Below, one piece after another: positions 1 to 9,189 of a stretch of 64,000 nucleotides of DNA (position 1 is the stretch's first letter; every line of letters starts with the position of its first letter). Origin of the DNA: Cupriavidus sp. EM10. GTDB taxonomy: Bacteria; Pseudomonadota; Gammaproteobacteria; Burkholderiales; Burkholderiaceae. The notes under the pieces are model-generated. The model was not told the origin of the DNA. It saw only the letters and a program-made list of their open reading frames with translations, and did no database searches. The position numbers and the translations under genes are program-made. The stretch covers positions 3,162,001 to 3,226,000 of the forward strand of contig NZ_CP076060.1 of the NCBI RefSeq assembly GCF_018729255.1, in the 5' to 3' direction.

Positions 1-976
1 GACCGAGCGCGCCCGCCGCGCCGAGGCAGCCATCGACATGATCGGGCTGTCCGGCTTCAACAGCGCGTTGCCGCGCGAGCTGTCGGGCGGCATGCGCCAG
101 CGCGTGGGCATTGCCCGGGCGCTGGTGACCCAGCCCGACCTGCTGCTGATGGACGAGGCGTTTTCCGCGCTGGACGTGCTGACCGGCGAGACGCTGCGCG
201 ACGAAATGCTCGACCTGTGGGAGTCGGGCCGCGCCAACATCAAGAGCATCCTGATCGTGTCGCACAACATTGAGGAAGCGGTGATGATGGCCGACCGCAT
301 CGTGATCCTGTCCAGCGATCCGGGCCGGGTGCGCGCCGAGGTGCCGGTGCCGTTTCCGCGCCCGCGCAACCGCGACGACGCCCAGGTGCGCGCACTGATC
401 GACGAGGTCTACATGCTGATGACCTCGCCCGCCGCGGTCGGGCCGCGCGTGCCGGCCATGGCTGCCACGCAGATCGGCTACCGCCTGCCGGACGCCGATA
501 TCAGCCAGATGGAAGCCGTGCTCGACCTGCTGCACGAATCGCCGTTCTTCGGCCGTGCCGACCTGCCGCACCTGGCCGAGGAGGCCGGCCTGACCGACGA
601 CGACCTGCTGCCCGCCTGCGAGGCGATGCAACTGCTGGGGCTGGCCACCATCGAGCGCGGCGACATCACCGCCACGGCGCTGGGCCGCAGCTACTACGAG
701 ACCGAGCCGCCCGAGCGCAAGGTGGTGTTCGGCAAGCAGTTGCTGGCCCACGTGGCACTGGCCGCGCATATCCGGCGCGAACTGGAGCAGAGCGAGGATG
801 GCGAAGTCGGCGAAGAGGCGATCCTGCGCGAGATGGAAGCCTTCCTCAAATCCGACGAAGCCGAACGCGTACTGAAGATCGCCATCGACTGGGGGCGCTA
901 CGGCGAGGTGTACGGGTACTCGTTCAACAGCGGCATGCTGACGCTGCCGGAAGCGGAACCGGGGGTGGAGGGGTGA
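1..976 (+). CDS. ABC transporter ATP-binding protein, NitT/TauT type (5' partial)
   Basis: This is the C-terminal part of an ABC ATPase that would energise uptake of nitrate, sulfonate, bicarbonate or a similar small anion at the inner membrane. The frame is already open at the window edge, so the Walker A region lies upstream. Visible motifs are the signature [15 protein letters not shown], Walker [13 protein letters not shown] and the H-loop region IVSHN. About 175 residues follow that match the extra C-terminal domain (AAA-associated C-terminal type) found in a subset of nitrate/taurine ATPases, and this separates it from a plain SsuB/TauB. Its permease and binding protein should lie upstream. 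The substrate cannot be told. The stop codon touches the first unit of a tandem repeat. Confidence 0.85.
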   Translation, partial: TERARRAEAAIDMIGLSGFNSALPRELSGGMRQRVGIARALVTQPDLLLMDEAFSALDVLTGETLRDEMLDLWESGRANIKSILIVSHNIEEAVMMADRIVILSSDPGRVRAEVPVPFPRPRNRDDAQVRALIDEVYMLMTSPAAVGPRVPAMAATQIGYRLPDADISQMEAVLDLLHESPFFGRADLPHLAEEAGLTDDDLLPACEAMQLLGLATIERGDITATALGRSYYETEPPERKVVFGKQLLAHVALAAHIRRELEQSEDGEVGEEAILREMEAFLKSDEAERVLKIAIDWGRYGEVYGYSFNSGMLTLPEAEPGVEG

Positions 977-1372
977 TGGCCAATCATCAGCGCTGGTTTG
1001 GCTCCCCTCTCCCGCCTGCGGGAGAGGGGCTGGGGTGAGGGCATGGCGTGTCCTGCTTGACGAGCCGGGTTAGTACTTCAAGCGCCTGGCCCTCACCCCC
1101 GCCCCTCTCCCGCTCGCGGGAGAGGGGAGAAAACATGGGGTCGATGGCCCATCTTCAGCGCTGGTTTGCTCCCCTCTCCCGCCTGCGGGAGAGGGGCTGG
1201 GGGTGAGGGCATGGCGGGTCGTGCTTGACGAGCCGGGTTAGTACTTCAAGCGCCTGGCCCTCACCCCGCCCCTCTCCCGCTCGCGGGAGAGGGGAGAAAA
1301 CATGGGGTCGATGGCCCATCTTCAGCGCTGGTTTGGCTCCCCTCTCCCGCTTGCGGGAGAGGGGAGAAAACA
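975..1372. repeat. Tandem array of REP-like palindromic repeat, about 2.4 units
   Basis: Units of about 168 bp start at 975, 1143 and 1310; the third is cut short at 1372. Each full unit holds two hairpins, CTCCCCTCTCCCGC/GCGGGAGAGGGG, pointing toward each other and joined by a spacer with GTGAGGGC and GCCCTCACCCC. Single or paired copies recur at 25892, 29751, 38809, 42674 and 45446. The units differ from one another mainly in homopolymer length. The array fills the whole gap between the ABC gene and the FUSC gene, and I see no gene in it. Confidence 0.9.
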
Positions 1373-1390
1373 GGCGGTAGATGGTCGACG

Positions 1391-3766
1391 TCAATTCTTC
1401 AACGGCACCCTGATCGCTCTTCCAATCGCCCCGGTCCGCAGCGCGATCTTCGCGGCGTCCTCGCGCAGTGCGCGCAGGCGTCGTTCCAGCAGCGCATTGG
1501 CGGCGCGGCCGGACGCGCTGGCCGACGTGGCCGCGTGCTGGTCCTGCGCCTTCTGCAGCGGCTCGTTGGCGCCGATCTCGCCGGCGGCGGCCGCCTGGGC
1601 CAGCACGTCGGCCTTGCGCCGGTCTGCCGAATCGGCGATGCGCGCGCGGCGCTCGCTGGCTTCGTCGTCAGGCTGATCCGGCATCGCCACCGACGGCACA
1701 GTCTCCTGTTCCAGCCCTGCCCCGGCCACCGCCATCTCCGCCGAGGTGCGAATAAACCCCGCACCGCGCGGACCATGCCGTTCCTCGCCGGCCAGCCGCT
1801 CGCTGGCCAGCGTCAGCGACCGCAGCGCGGCATCGGTGGCCTGTTCGATGGCGGTTTCCGCCGCCGGCACGTCCAGCTCGCCATAGTGCTGCCGCACCTG
1901 GATGCGGGCCGCCGCCACGTGCGCCGCTACCAGGTAGTTCTGCACGATGAAGCGGCTCAGGTTGTCCACCGCGCGATGCCGGCTGCGCGGTTCGTCGAGC
2001 ATGCGCTGGAACGATCCGATGAGCGCCGACAGGTTGTCCATGAACTGCTTGCGCTGCACCCGATAGGCAAAGTCGTCCTTGGCCTTGCGCGTCAGCAGGT
2101 CGCGCGTGGCCGCGATATAGCGGCGGTTGGCCTGCAGCACGTTCTCCACCAGCTTCGGAATCGCCCGATACTCCCAGCTAGGTAGTACAAAGCTGAAAAT
2201 CGACGCGATGATGCCGCCGATCACCGTATCCACCAGCCGCTCGCCCACCACGGTCTGGCTGCCCGGGATCAGCAGGTTGATCTGGATCAGCACCTGGATA
2301 CAGGCGGCAATGGCCGTATAGCGATACTTGATCGTCACGAACGCCGCGCTGGCCACCAGGGCCAGGTACAGGATGCCGATCAGCAGCAGCGGCTCGTGCA
2401 CCCAGCGCAGGATGCCCACGCTGACGATGCAACCGATCAGCGTGCCGATCAGGCGATCGTTGTAGCGCTGCTTGGTCATGCTGAAGTTGGGCTTCAGGAT
2501 CACCACGATGGTCAGCAGGATCCAGTAGCTGTGCGACGCATACGGCAGGCGGTCGCCCAGCCAGAGCCCCACCGCCACGGCCATCGTGATGCGCAGCGCA
2601 AAGCGGAAAGCCGGCGAGCGCCAGTGCAGGTTGTCGCGCACCACGCCGAATTCGTACTTCTGCCGTGTCAGGAACGGCGTCATATCCGACCCCGGCAGCA
2701 CTTGGGCCGGTTCCACCGGCGTACGCGACGCCTCGTGCAGCTGGCCCAGCAGCGTGATGGCGCCGCGGATCATTTCCAGCGTGTCGCGCAGCGCATTCAT
2801 CGCCGCTGGCGACACATGATGATGGCGCAGCAGCTCGATCTCCTCCTCCACCTTGCGCAGGTCGGGACGATAGTCGAACGCGCTGTACGAAGGCCGGCCG
2901 CGCGTGACGTCGTAGGCAATTTCCTCCAGGTCCTTTCCCAGCCCCAGCACCAGCCGGCGCAGCCCGTCCAGCACCGGCGTGCCGCCGAAGGTCTGGCGCA
3001 GCAGCGCGTAGTCGGTATTGGTCGACAGCAGGTATTCGTAGAGGTCGAGCATGCGCAGGTGCACCTGCACCAGCAGCCCGTCATGCGGCGTCCGGTTGCC
3101 GCGCAGCACCATGTCGCGCGCCGCCTGCTGGCGCTCCGCCACCACGATCTGCTGGCGCACCAGCAGGTTGAACTGCTCGTCGTAGTCGGTGCCGGCGTCG
3201 TAGAACGCCGCCTTGATCTCCAGGTAACCGGCCATCTCGTATAGCGATTCCGCCAGAATCTGCTGCCGCGTGCGGCGCTCCATGACCCAGCTGACGGTCA
3301 TCGCATAGAGCAGGTAGCCCAGCGCGCCGACGCCGAACAGCGCCGAGTGCTCCAGCGCCTTGCGCACCACGAATTCCTCGTTGATCGTCAGCGTCATGAC
3401 GAACAGCATCGAGAACTGCAGCGGCATGGTCTTGTTGCCGTAGACCGTCATCATGCCGGCCAGGAACGTCACCAGCACCAGCACGAACGGCATCACGCGC
3501 GGGAATGGCGTGGTCAGCGCCACCAGCGCGGTCACGGCCGTGCACAGCAGCACGCTGGCCAGCATCTCGTTGAACTTGTGCGGCAACGGGCTGGGCAGGT
3601 CCATCAGGCTCGTGCACAGCGCACCCACCGACACCACCATGGCGCTGGGCAGGTCCATGAACTGCATGGCGACCAGCGTCAGGCCGATCACCCCCGTGGC
3701 CGAGCGCAGGCCACGGTAGATGTAATGCGAGAAGAGGAATGTGCGGGGGTCGTGCGCGTATTCCAT
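1391..3766 (-). CDS. FUSC family (YccS/YhfK-like) inner-membrane protein
   Basis: A 791-residue integral membrane protein of the fusaric-acid-resistance-like superfamily. It has the usual twin layout: a hydrophobic N-terminal block (about residues 15-160), a long soluble helical middle (about 165-370), a second hydrophobic block (about 385-520, beginning RFALRITMAVAVGLWLGD) and a soluble C-terminal tail rich in Ala, Arg and Glu. Relatives are proposed to form efflux components for aromatic acids, but no periplasmic adaptor or outer-membrane channel gene is adjacent, so the role is open. The ATG at 3766 is the first start before the hydrophobic block. The gene ends just after the REP array. 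The family call is firm; substrate is unknown. Confidence 0.85.
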   Translation of the reverse strand: MEYAHDPRTFLFSHYIYRGLRSATGVIGLTLVAMQFMDLPSAMVVSVGALCTSLMDLPSPLPHKFNEMLASVLLCTAVTALVALTTPFPRVMPFVLVLVTFLAGMMTVYGNKTMPLQFSMLFVMTLTINEEFVVRKALEHSALFGVGALGYLLYAMTVSWVMERRTRQQILAESLYEMAGYLEIKAAFYDAGTDYDEQFNLLVRQQIVVAERQQAARDMVLRGNRTPHDGLLVQVHLRMLDLYEYLLSTNTDYALLRQTFGGTPVLDGLRRLVLGLGKDLEEIAYDVTRGRPSYSAFDYRPDLRKVEEEIELLRHHHVSPAAMNALRDTLEMIRGAITLLGQLHEASRTPVEPAQVLPGSDMTPFLTRQKYEFGVVRDNLHWRSPAFRFALRITMAVAVGLWLGDRLPYASHSYWILLTIVVILKPNFSMTKQRYNDRLIGTLIGCIVSVGILRWVHEPLLLIGILYLALVASAAFVTIKYRYTAIAACIQVLIQINLLIPGSQTVVGERLVDTVIGGIIASIFSFVLPSWEYRAIPKLVENVLQANRRYIAATRDLLTRKAKDDFAYRVQRKQFMDNLSALIGSFQRMLDEPRSRHRAVDNLSRFIVQNYLVAAHVAAARIQVRQHYGELDVPAAETAIEQATDAALRSLTLASERLAGEERHGPRGAGFIRTSAEMAVAGAGLEQETVPSVAMPDQPDDEASERRARIADSADRRKADVLAQAAAAGEIGANEPLQKAQDQHAATSASASGRAANALLERRLRALREDAAKIALRTGAIGRAIRVPLKN

Positions 3767-3839
3767 GGGGCGATTGGAATGGCGAAAATATGAGGCGAGG
3801 CGCCGTCGCCATCATGGCCACGGCGCCGTGACAGGCAAG

Positions 3840-5654
3840 TTACTGGCCCAGCCAGCGCGCTCGCCCCGCATGCTTGCCTGGCTCCAGCTTGACCTTGTAT
3901 TGCGACGCCGGCTCGCGGGCAAGTGTCACAGGCAGCACCTGCAGTTCATCGCGCCGGAACACATGCAGCTCGGCCCGGTCGCCCGGGCGGTAGCGCGACA
4001 GCAGCTTGTCGAGCTGGCCCGGTGCCACGCGCAGGCCGTCCACGGCGGCGATCAGGTCGCCCGCCGACACGCCGGCGCGCTGCCCCGCGCCGCCATCGAG
4101 CACCTGGCTCACGCGCACCCAGCCATCGTCGGACCGCGTCTTGATACCCAGCGCGGCATTGCCGTTCGGCTTCTGCGGCTCGGCCGCGATGCCGAAGGCG
4201 CGGAACAGCGCCGGCAGGCCGATCTCGTCGGTACCCTCGGTCAGCGCGCGCAGCAGCTTGCCCAGGCGCAGGCCGGTCACGTCGTCGAACAGCGCATGCA
4301 CCTCGGCCTCGGTCACGCCGCGCTGGACGGCGCCCGGCGCGTAGAAGTCGCGCCCATAGCGTTGCCACAGCGCGCGCATGATGTCGTCCAGCGACCGCCG
4401 GCCGCGCGTCTTCTCGCGTATCGTCAGGTCCAGCGCCAACGCCACCAGCGAACCCTTGGTGTAGTAGCTGACGATGGCGTTCGGCGCGTTTTCATCCTGG
4501 CGATAGTATTTCGTCCAGGCGTCGAAGGCGCTCTCGGCCACGCTTTGCTTGGTGCGGCCGTTGCCGCGCAGCACGCCGTTCCACGTCTTGGCCAGCATGT
4601 CCACGTATTGCTGCTCGGTGACCAGCCCGGTACGGACCAGGATCAGGTCGTCGTAATAGCTGGTGAAGCCCTCGAACAGCCACAGCAGCGGCGTGTAGGT
4701 TTCCCGCGTCAGGTCGTACGGCACGTAGGCTGCCGGCTTGATGCGCTTGACGTTCCAGGTGTGGAAGTACTCGTGGCTGCACAGCCCCAGGAAGGTGCGA
4801 TAGCCCTCGCTGGTCTCGCTGTTGCCGCGCACCGGCAGGTCGTTGCGCGCGCACATCAGCGCCGTGCTGGCGCGATGCTCCAGCCCGCCGTAGCCGTCGG
4901 TCGTGACCATCGTCATGAAGACGTAGCGGCGGTTGCTGTCCAGGAACGGCGCGCGGGCCGAGCGGGGTTCGAACAGGCGGATCTGGGCCTCGCAGATCTG
5001 CTTCAGGTCGCGGCAGATGCGCACCATGTCCAGCTGTGGCACGCGGCCCGTGAACACCACGTCGTGCTGGGCGCCGCAGGCGCGGAAGGTGCCCAGCGCG
5101 AACGTGCCCATCTCCACCGGGTGGTCGATCAGCTCGTCGTAGTCGGCGGCCTGGTAGCGGCCGAACCCATAGCGGCGCGCCCCGCCCGGGCCGCGGGCCT
5201 CGGGCAGCGACGTGGCCACGCGCCAGTCGGCGTACGCCTGGCCGGCAGGCGGATGGATATCGACCGTGCACGGATGCTCGTCCTGCCCCACCACGCGCAG
5301 GAACACCGAACTGCCGTTATAGAAACCGTGGGTGGTATCCAGGTGCGCGCTGCGCACCGACAGGTCCCACGCATAGACCTCGTAGCTCAGCGTCAGCGGC
5401 CCGGCTTGCGGCGGCACCGGCGCGGCCTGCCAGGTCTGCTTGTCGAGCTTGGTCAGCGGCACCTGCACGCGGCCCGCATCGGCGCGGATGCGGACGATAT
5501 TGCGTGCGAAGTCTCTGATCATGTAGCTGCCCGGAATCCACGCGGGCAGCGTGAAGACCTGGCCGGCCGGGTCGGGGACATCCACCGTCACGGTGACGGC
5601 GAAGAGGTGGGCTTCCGGTTGAAGCGGGGCGATGGCGTAGCGGATCGGCGTCAT
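3840..5654 (-). CDS. M61 family metallopeptidase with C-terminal PDZ domain
   Basis: A predicted cytosolic zinc aminopeptidase of the glycyl-aminopeptidase (M61) family, about 604 residues. The N-terminal beta-sandwich contains LPAWIPGSYMIRDFARNI, a family hallmark. The zinc motif HEYFH lies in SHEYFHTWNVKRIKP, with the third ligand Glu expected in LLWLFEGFTSYYDDL. A PDZ-like domain near the C-terminus reads GWVRVSQVLDGGAGQRAGVSAGDLI. I chose the ATG at 5654; a GTG two codons upstream is possible. The gene stands alone, 73 bp after the FUSC start and 64 bp from the next gene. No signal peptide is evident. Confidence 0.92.
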   Translation of the reverse strand: MTPIRYAIAPLQPEAHLFAVTVTVDVPDPAGQVFTLPAWIPGSYMIRDFARNIVRIRADAGRVQVPLTKLDKQTWQAAPVPPQAGPLTLSYEVYAWDLSVRSAHLDTTHGFYNGSSVFLRVVGQDEHPCTVDIHPPAGQAYADWRVATSLPEARGPGGARRYGFGRYQAADYDELIDHPVEMGTFALGTFRACGAQHDVVFTGRVPQLDMVRICRDLKQICEAQIRLFEPRSARAPFLDSNRRYVFMTMVTTDGYGGLEHRASTALMCARNDLPVRGNSETSEGYRTFLGLCSHEYFHTWNVKRIKPAAYVPYDLTRETYTPLLWLFEGFTSYYDDLILVRTGLVTEQQYVDMLAKTWNGVLRGNGRTKQSVAESAFDAWTKYYRQDENAPNAIVSYYTKGSLVALALDLTIREKTRGRRSLDDIMRALWQRYGRDFYAPGAVQRGVTEAEVHALFDDVTGLRLGKLLRALTEGTDEIGLPALFRAFGIAAEPQKPNGNAALGIKTRSDDGWVRVSQVLDGGAGQRAGVSAGDLIAAVDGLRVAPGQLDKLLSRYRPGDRAELHVFRRDELQVLPVTLAREPASQYKVKLEPGKHAGRARWLGQ

Positions 5655-5718
5655 GGTCACGATTGTAGCGCCACGCCCCGGAGCGACCGGGACGTGGGAT
5701 ATCTCCGAATCGCGCCCG

Positions 5719-6723
5719 TCAGCCGTTCACATCGACCACCACACGCCCGCGCATGCCGCCTTCCATGATCCGGCGGCCCGCATCGATGGCCTCGCCCAGC
5801 TTGATCTCGCGGGTGATGGCCTGCAGGCGGTCGGGCGCCAGGTCCTGCGCCAGCCGCTTCCAGGCGGTTTCGCGCAGCGGCATGGCCGCCATCACGCTGT
5901 CGATGCCGGCCAGCGTCACGCCGCGCAGGATGAACGGCGCCACCGACGCCGGGAAATCCATGCCCTGCGCCAGCCCGCACGCTGTGACCACGCCGCCGTA
6001 GCGCACCTGGGCGCAGGCGTTGACCAGCGTATGCGAGCCCACCGAATCCACCACGGCGGCCCAGCGTTCCTTCTGCAGCGGCTTGCCGGGCACGCCCAGT
6101 TCGGCGCGGTCTATCACCTCGGCGGCACCCAGCGCGCGCAGGAAATCGGCCTCCGCCGACTTGCCCGTCGATGCCGTCACGCGATACCCGAGCTTCGACA
6201 GGATGGCGATGGCCACCGAGCCCACGCCGCCCGATGCGCCGGTCACCAGCACGTCGCCATCGCCGGGCTTCACGGGGCCGTTGACACCGCCGCGTTCCAG
6301 CGCCAGCACCGACAGCATGGCCGTATAGCCAGCCGTGCCGATGGCCATGGCCTGGCGCGTGGTGAAGGCATCGGGCAGCTTGACGAGCCAGTCGCCCTTG
6401 AGCCGGGCGCGCTGGGCCAGGCAGCCCCAGTGGTTCTCGCCCACGCCAAAGCCGTTCAGCACCACGCGGTCGCCGGTCTTCCAGCGCGGGTCGCCCGATT
6501 CCAGCACCGTGCCGGCGCCATCGATCCCGGCCACCATCGGCCACTTGCGCACCACGGGCGAGCGGCCAGTGATCGCCAGCCCGTCCTTGAAGTTGATGGT
6601 CGAATAGTCGACGGCCACCAGCACGTTGCCGTCCTCGGGCAACTGGCTTTCGTCAAGCTGGGCGATTTGCGCCTGCGTGGACTTGTCGTCCGCCTGGGTC
6701 AGCAGCAATGCCTGGAACGTCAT
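5719..6723 (-). CDS. acuI: Acrylyl-CoA reductase (NADPH), AcuI/YhdH family
   Basis: A zinc-free medium-chain dehydrogenase/reductase of 334 residues that reduces acryloyl-CoA to propionyl-CoA with NADPH, a detoxifying step in 3-hydroxypropionate and DMSP metabolism. Evidence is the N-terminal MTFQALLLTQADD, the quinone-oxidoreductase core (TINFKDGLAITG, GIDGAGTV) and the nucleotide-binding segment VLVTGASGGVGSVAIAILSKLGY. The ATG at 6723 gives the family length; a longer frame runs upstream through dsbC in another phase and is a shadow. It is transcribed after dsbC, but a hairpin terminator lies between them, so it is probably a separate transcript. Confidence 0.92.
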   Translation of the reverse strand: MTFQALLLTQADDKSTQAQIAQLDESQLPEDGNVLVAVDYSTINFKDGLAITGRSPVVRKWPMVAGIDGAGTVLESGDPRWKTGDRVVLNGFGVGENHWGCLAQRARLKGDWLVKLPDAFTTRQAMAIGTAGYTAMLSVLALERGGVNGPVKPGDGDVLVTGASGGVGSVAIAILSKLGYRVTASTGKSAEADFLRALGAAEVIDRAELGVPGKPLQKERWAAVVDSVGSHTLVNACAQVRYGGVVTACGLAQGMDFPASVAPFILRGVTLAGIDSVMAAMPLRETAWKRLAQDLAPDRLQAITREIKLGEAIDAGRRIMEGGMRGRVVVDVNG

Positions 6724-6784
6724 GATGGGGTCTCCCGTTTTCTTGTGGATGGACAGAATGGGCGTCCGGAAAAGGCGTCCGGAA

Positions 6785-6814
6785 ATGAAAAACGGCCGGA
6801 CAGTGCCGGCCGTT
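6785..6814 (-). terminator. Rho-independent terminator after dsbC
   Basis: The perfect hairpin AACGGCC...GGCCGTT at 6791-6814 is followed on the minus strand by TTTCATTTCC. It sits 32 bp after the dsbC stop codon. Confidence 0.7.
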
Positions 6815-6845
6815 CCTGACAGCCGGCTGGGGTCCGGCGTCGTCG

Positions 6846-7604
6846 TTATTTCTTGAGGCTTGCGAGCTTGCGCTCCAGCGTGGCAGCGTCTGCCGCGCCC
6901 GGGATACGCGTGCCGTCGGTAAAGAAGACCGCCGGCGTACCCGTGATGTTCAGGCTCTGGCCCAGGGCCAGGTTGTCGTCGATCGGCGATTTGCAGCCGC
7001 CGTTGCCTACCAGCGCCACGTGGTTCAGCATCCAGTCGCGCCATACCTTGGTGCGGTCCGCCGAGCACCACACCTGCTTGGCCTTGACCGACGAATCGGG
7101 CGACAGCACCGGGTACAGGAAGGTGTAGACCGTGATGTTGTCCATCTGCTGGAAGGTCTGCTCGATCTTCTTGCAGTACCCGCAGTTCGGGTCCGAGAAC
7201 ACGGCCACGGTGCGGCTGCCATCGCCCTTTGTCCATTTGATGGCGCGGGTCAGCGGCAGGTCCGACCACTTGATCTTGTTGATCTCGGCCAGGCGCTCTT
7301 CGGTCAGGTTGGTATTGGTCTTGGTATCGATCAGCTCGCCATTGAGGATGTAGCGGCCGGTGGAGTCGGTGTACACCAGCTGGCCGCCGACATTGACCTC
7401 GTACAGGCCCGGCACCGGCGCCTTGGTCACGCTCTTCACTTCGGCGCGGCCGCCGAGCATCTTCTGGATCGACGCCCTGATCTTGTCCGTGCCCGGCTCG
7501 TCCGCGGCCAGCGCGTGAAGGGCATAGCCCGCTGCGGCCACGCCGCTGGCAAAGGCGGCGATCGCGGCAAAGCGTGCGGATCGGCGGCGGAACAGTTGCA
7601 ACAT
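6846..7604 (-). CDS. dsbC: Thiol:disulfide interchange protein DsbC family
   Basis: A periplasmic disulfide isomerase of 252 residues that reshuffles wrong disulfides in secreted proteins. It starts with a signal-peptide-like segment (FAAIAAFASGVAAAGYALHALA). A DsbC dimerisation domain follows (about 35-110), with KSVTKAPVPGLYEVNVGGQLVYTD. The thioredoxin fold carries the active site CGYC in VFSDPNCGYCKKIEQTF, and a further Cys pair typical of DsbC is visible in VWCSADRT and GGCKSPID. The ATG at 7604 is the only start that retains the signal sequence. It lies between acuI and the UbiH-type gene, all minus strand. Confidence 0.93.
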   Translation of the reverse strand: MLQLFRRRSARFAAIAAFASGVAAAGYALHALAADEPGTDKIRASIQKMLGGRAEVKSVTKAPVPGLYEVNVGGQLVYTDSTGRYILNGELIDTKTNTNLTEERLAEINKIKWSDLPLTRAIKWTKGDGSRTVAVFSDPNCGYCKKIEQTFQQMDNITVYTFLYPVLSPDSSVKAKQVWCSADRTKVWRDWMLNHVALVGNGGCKSPIDDNLALGQSLNITGTPAVFFTDGTRIPGAADAATLERKLASLKK

Positions 7605-7763
7605 ATTGACTCCAGGTAACGATATGCCGGTCAGTGTGCCGGCTTTGCATGTCGTTGGTAAATCGCCGAAAGCGTGATTGGCCGCATAGGCGTGCCGGAT
7701 GACAGGATTGTCACGCTTTTCCGCGAAGATCGGGGAATCCGGACGGCCAGCCCGGCTTGCAGG

Positions 7764-9071
7764 CTACCCGAGCGCGCGGCCGATCAGAAACCGCTTGAGC
7801 AGCCCCTGGCTGCCCACCGCGCGGATGCCCACGTTGCGCATCACCCGCGCTGGCGTGCCGGGCAGCGAGAACAGCCGGTGCAGGCCGTCCGTGGCCGCGG
7901 TCAGCGACAGCAGGTCGGTGGCACGGGCCCGCTCGTAGCGGCGCAGCAGGCGCAGGTCGCCTTCGTGACGGAACGGTTCTTTGTCGGCCATCACCCGCCC
8001 AAGTTCCACCACGTCGCGCAGGCCAAGGTTCATGCCCTGCCCGGCCAGCGGATGCACCACGTGCGCCGCATCGCCCACCAGCACCACGTGCGGCTGGGCA
8101 AAGTGATCCGCACGCTGCAGCACCAGCGGAAATCCCTGCGCCGGCGTAATGCATCGCAGTGCGCCGAACCGCGCGCCTACTGCGCCGCTGGCCATCTGGG
8201 CCACCGTGGCGGCCAGGGCTTCGGGCGTCAGGGCCAGCAGGTCCCGGGCGTGGGCCTCGTCGGCCGACCAGACCATCGACACCCGGTTGCCCGGCAGCGG
8301 CAGCATGGCCAGTATCTCGCCATTGGCCGATTCCTCGTCGGCCATCAGCTTTTCAGGGCAGCCCAGGAACCATTGCCATGCCGTTTCCTGATGCGGCAGT
8401 TCGCACGCGAAGTTGGCCACCACGCCCAACTGCCGATAGCGCCGCTGCGTGGTGCCGATATGGCATTGCTGGCGCACCCATGACCGCGCACCGTCGGCGC
8501 CCACCAGGCAATTGGCGCGCACGCGCTCGCCGCCGGCCAGCAGGAGCGTCACCCCGTCAATATCGCGCTCCAGCTGGTCGGCCGTATCGTCGAACCATTT
8601 CACCTGGTGCTGGAAGCGCAGCGCCGTATCGAGCACACGTTCCACATGGCCCGATTCGATGATCCAGGCCAGTTGGGGCACGGCGGCGGCATAGGCCGAG
8701 AAATGAAGGTCGCCATGCGGCGAGGGGCTGGTCTCGCAGGCGCTTTCGTCGCCATAGATGCGCATGTCGCGCACCGGCTGCACGCGCGCCGGGTCCAGCG
8801 CTTCCCAGACGCGCAGCCGGTCCAGCAGCGCCTGCGAACTGGCCGAGAACGCGTAGATGCGGCTGTCCCAGTCATCGTCGCCAGTACGGGCGGTATCGGA
8901 CGCCGGGCGCGGCGCCACCAGCGCCACCTGCATGCCTTGCTGCGCCAGCAGCAGCGCACAGGCCTTGCCGACAATGCCACCGCCGACCACGGCGATCTGG
9001 AAGCGGGAGGAAGGATTCGACGACATCGATTGGGCGGCGGCGCTGGGCGCCGGCACGGCAGGTCCGGACAT
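7764..9071 (-). CDS. UbiH/UbiF/VisC-family FAD-dependent monooxygenase
   Basis: A flavoprotein hydroxylase of 435 residues, the family that adds hydroxyls to the ubiquinone ring. The FAD dinucleotide-binding motif VVGGGIVGKACALLLAQQG is near residue 30, the mid-protein motif is GADGARSWVRQQ, and the second FAD motif is GDAAHVVHPLAGQGMNLGLRD. The frame continues upstream to 9269, but MSGPAVPAP at 9071 (or MSSNPSSRF 15 codons later) fits best, because the extra residues look non-coding and approach the divergent ychF promoter region. The ring position acted on cannot be assigned from sequence alone. Confidence 0.88.
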   Translation of the reverse strand: MSGPAVPAPSAAAQSMSSNPSSRFQIAVVGGGIVGKACALLLAQQGMQVALVAPRPASDTARTGDDDWDSRIYAFSASSQALLDRLRVWEALDPARVQPVRDMRIYGDESACETSPSPHGDLHFSAYAAAVPQLAWIIESGHVERVLDTALRFQHQVKWFDDTADQLERDIDGVTLLLAGGERVRANCLVGADGARSWVRQQCHIGTTQRRYRQLGVVANFACELPHQETAWQWFLGCPEKLMADEESANGEILAMLPLPGNRVSMVWSADEAHARDLLALTPEALAATVAQMASGAVGARFGALRCITPAQGFPLVLQRADHFAQPHVVLVGDAAHVVHPLAGQGMNLGLRDVVELGRVMADKEPFRHEGDLRLLRRYERARATDLLSLTAATDGLHRLFSLPGTPARVMRNVGIRAVGSQGLLKRFLIGRALG

Positions 9072-9189
9072 GGCTGGATTATAGCGACGTGACGGGTGCT
9101 GCATCGGCAACGCAGCGCCGCGCATTCCGGCCTCGGCTGGCCGCGTCCATCCGCTAGAATACGGGATTCGCAATTTTCCGCCTGACACC

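Noticed and set aside
975..1372. CRISPR array
   Set aside because: The repeated units are 167-168 bp with internal palindromes and conserved spacers, and copies occur singly elsewhere; no cas genes are present.
3741..5768. A 675-codon plus-strand frame
   Set aside because: Antisense to the M61 peptidase, which has complete family motifs.
7651..7763. A promoter or small gene between dsbC and the UbiH-type gene
   Set aside because: I see no convincing -35/-10 pair and no coding frame in the 159-bp gap.
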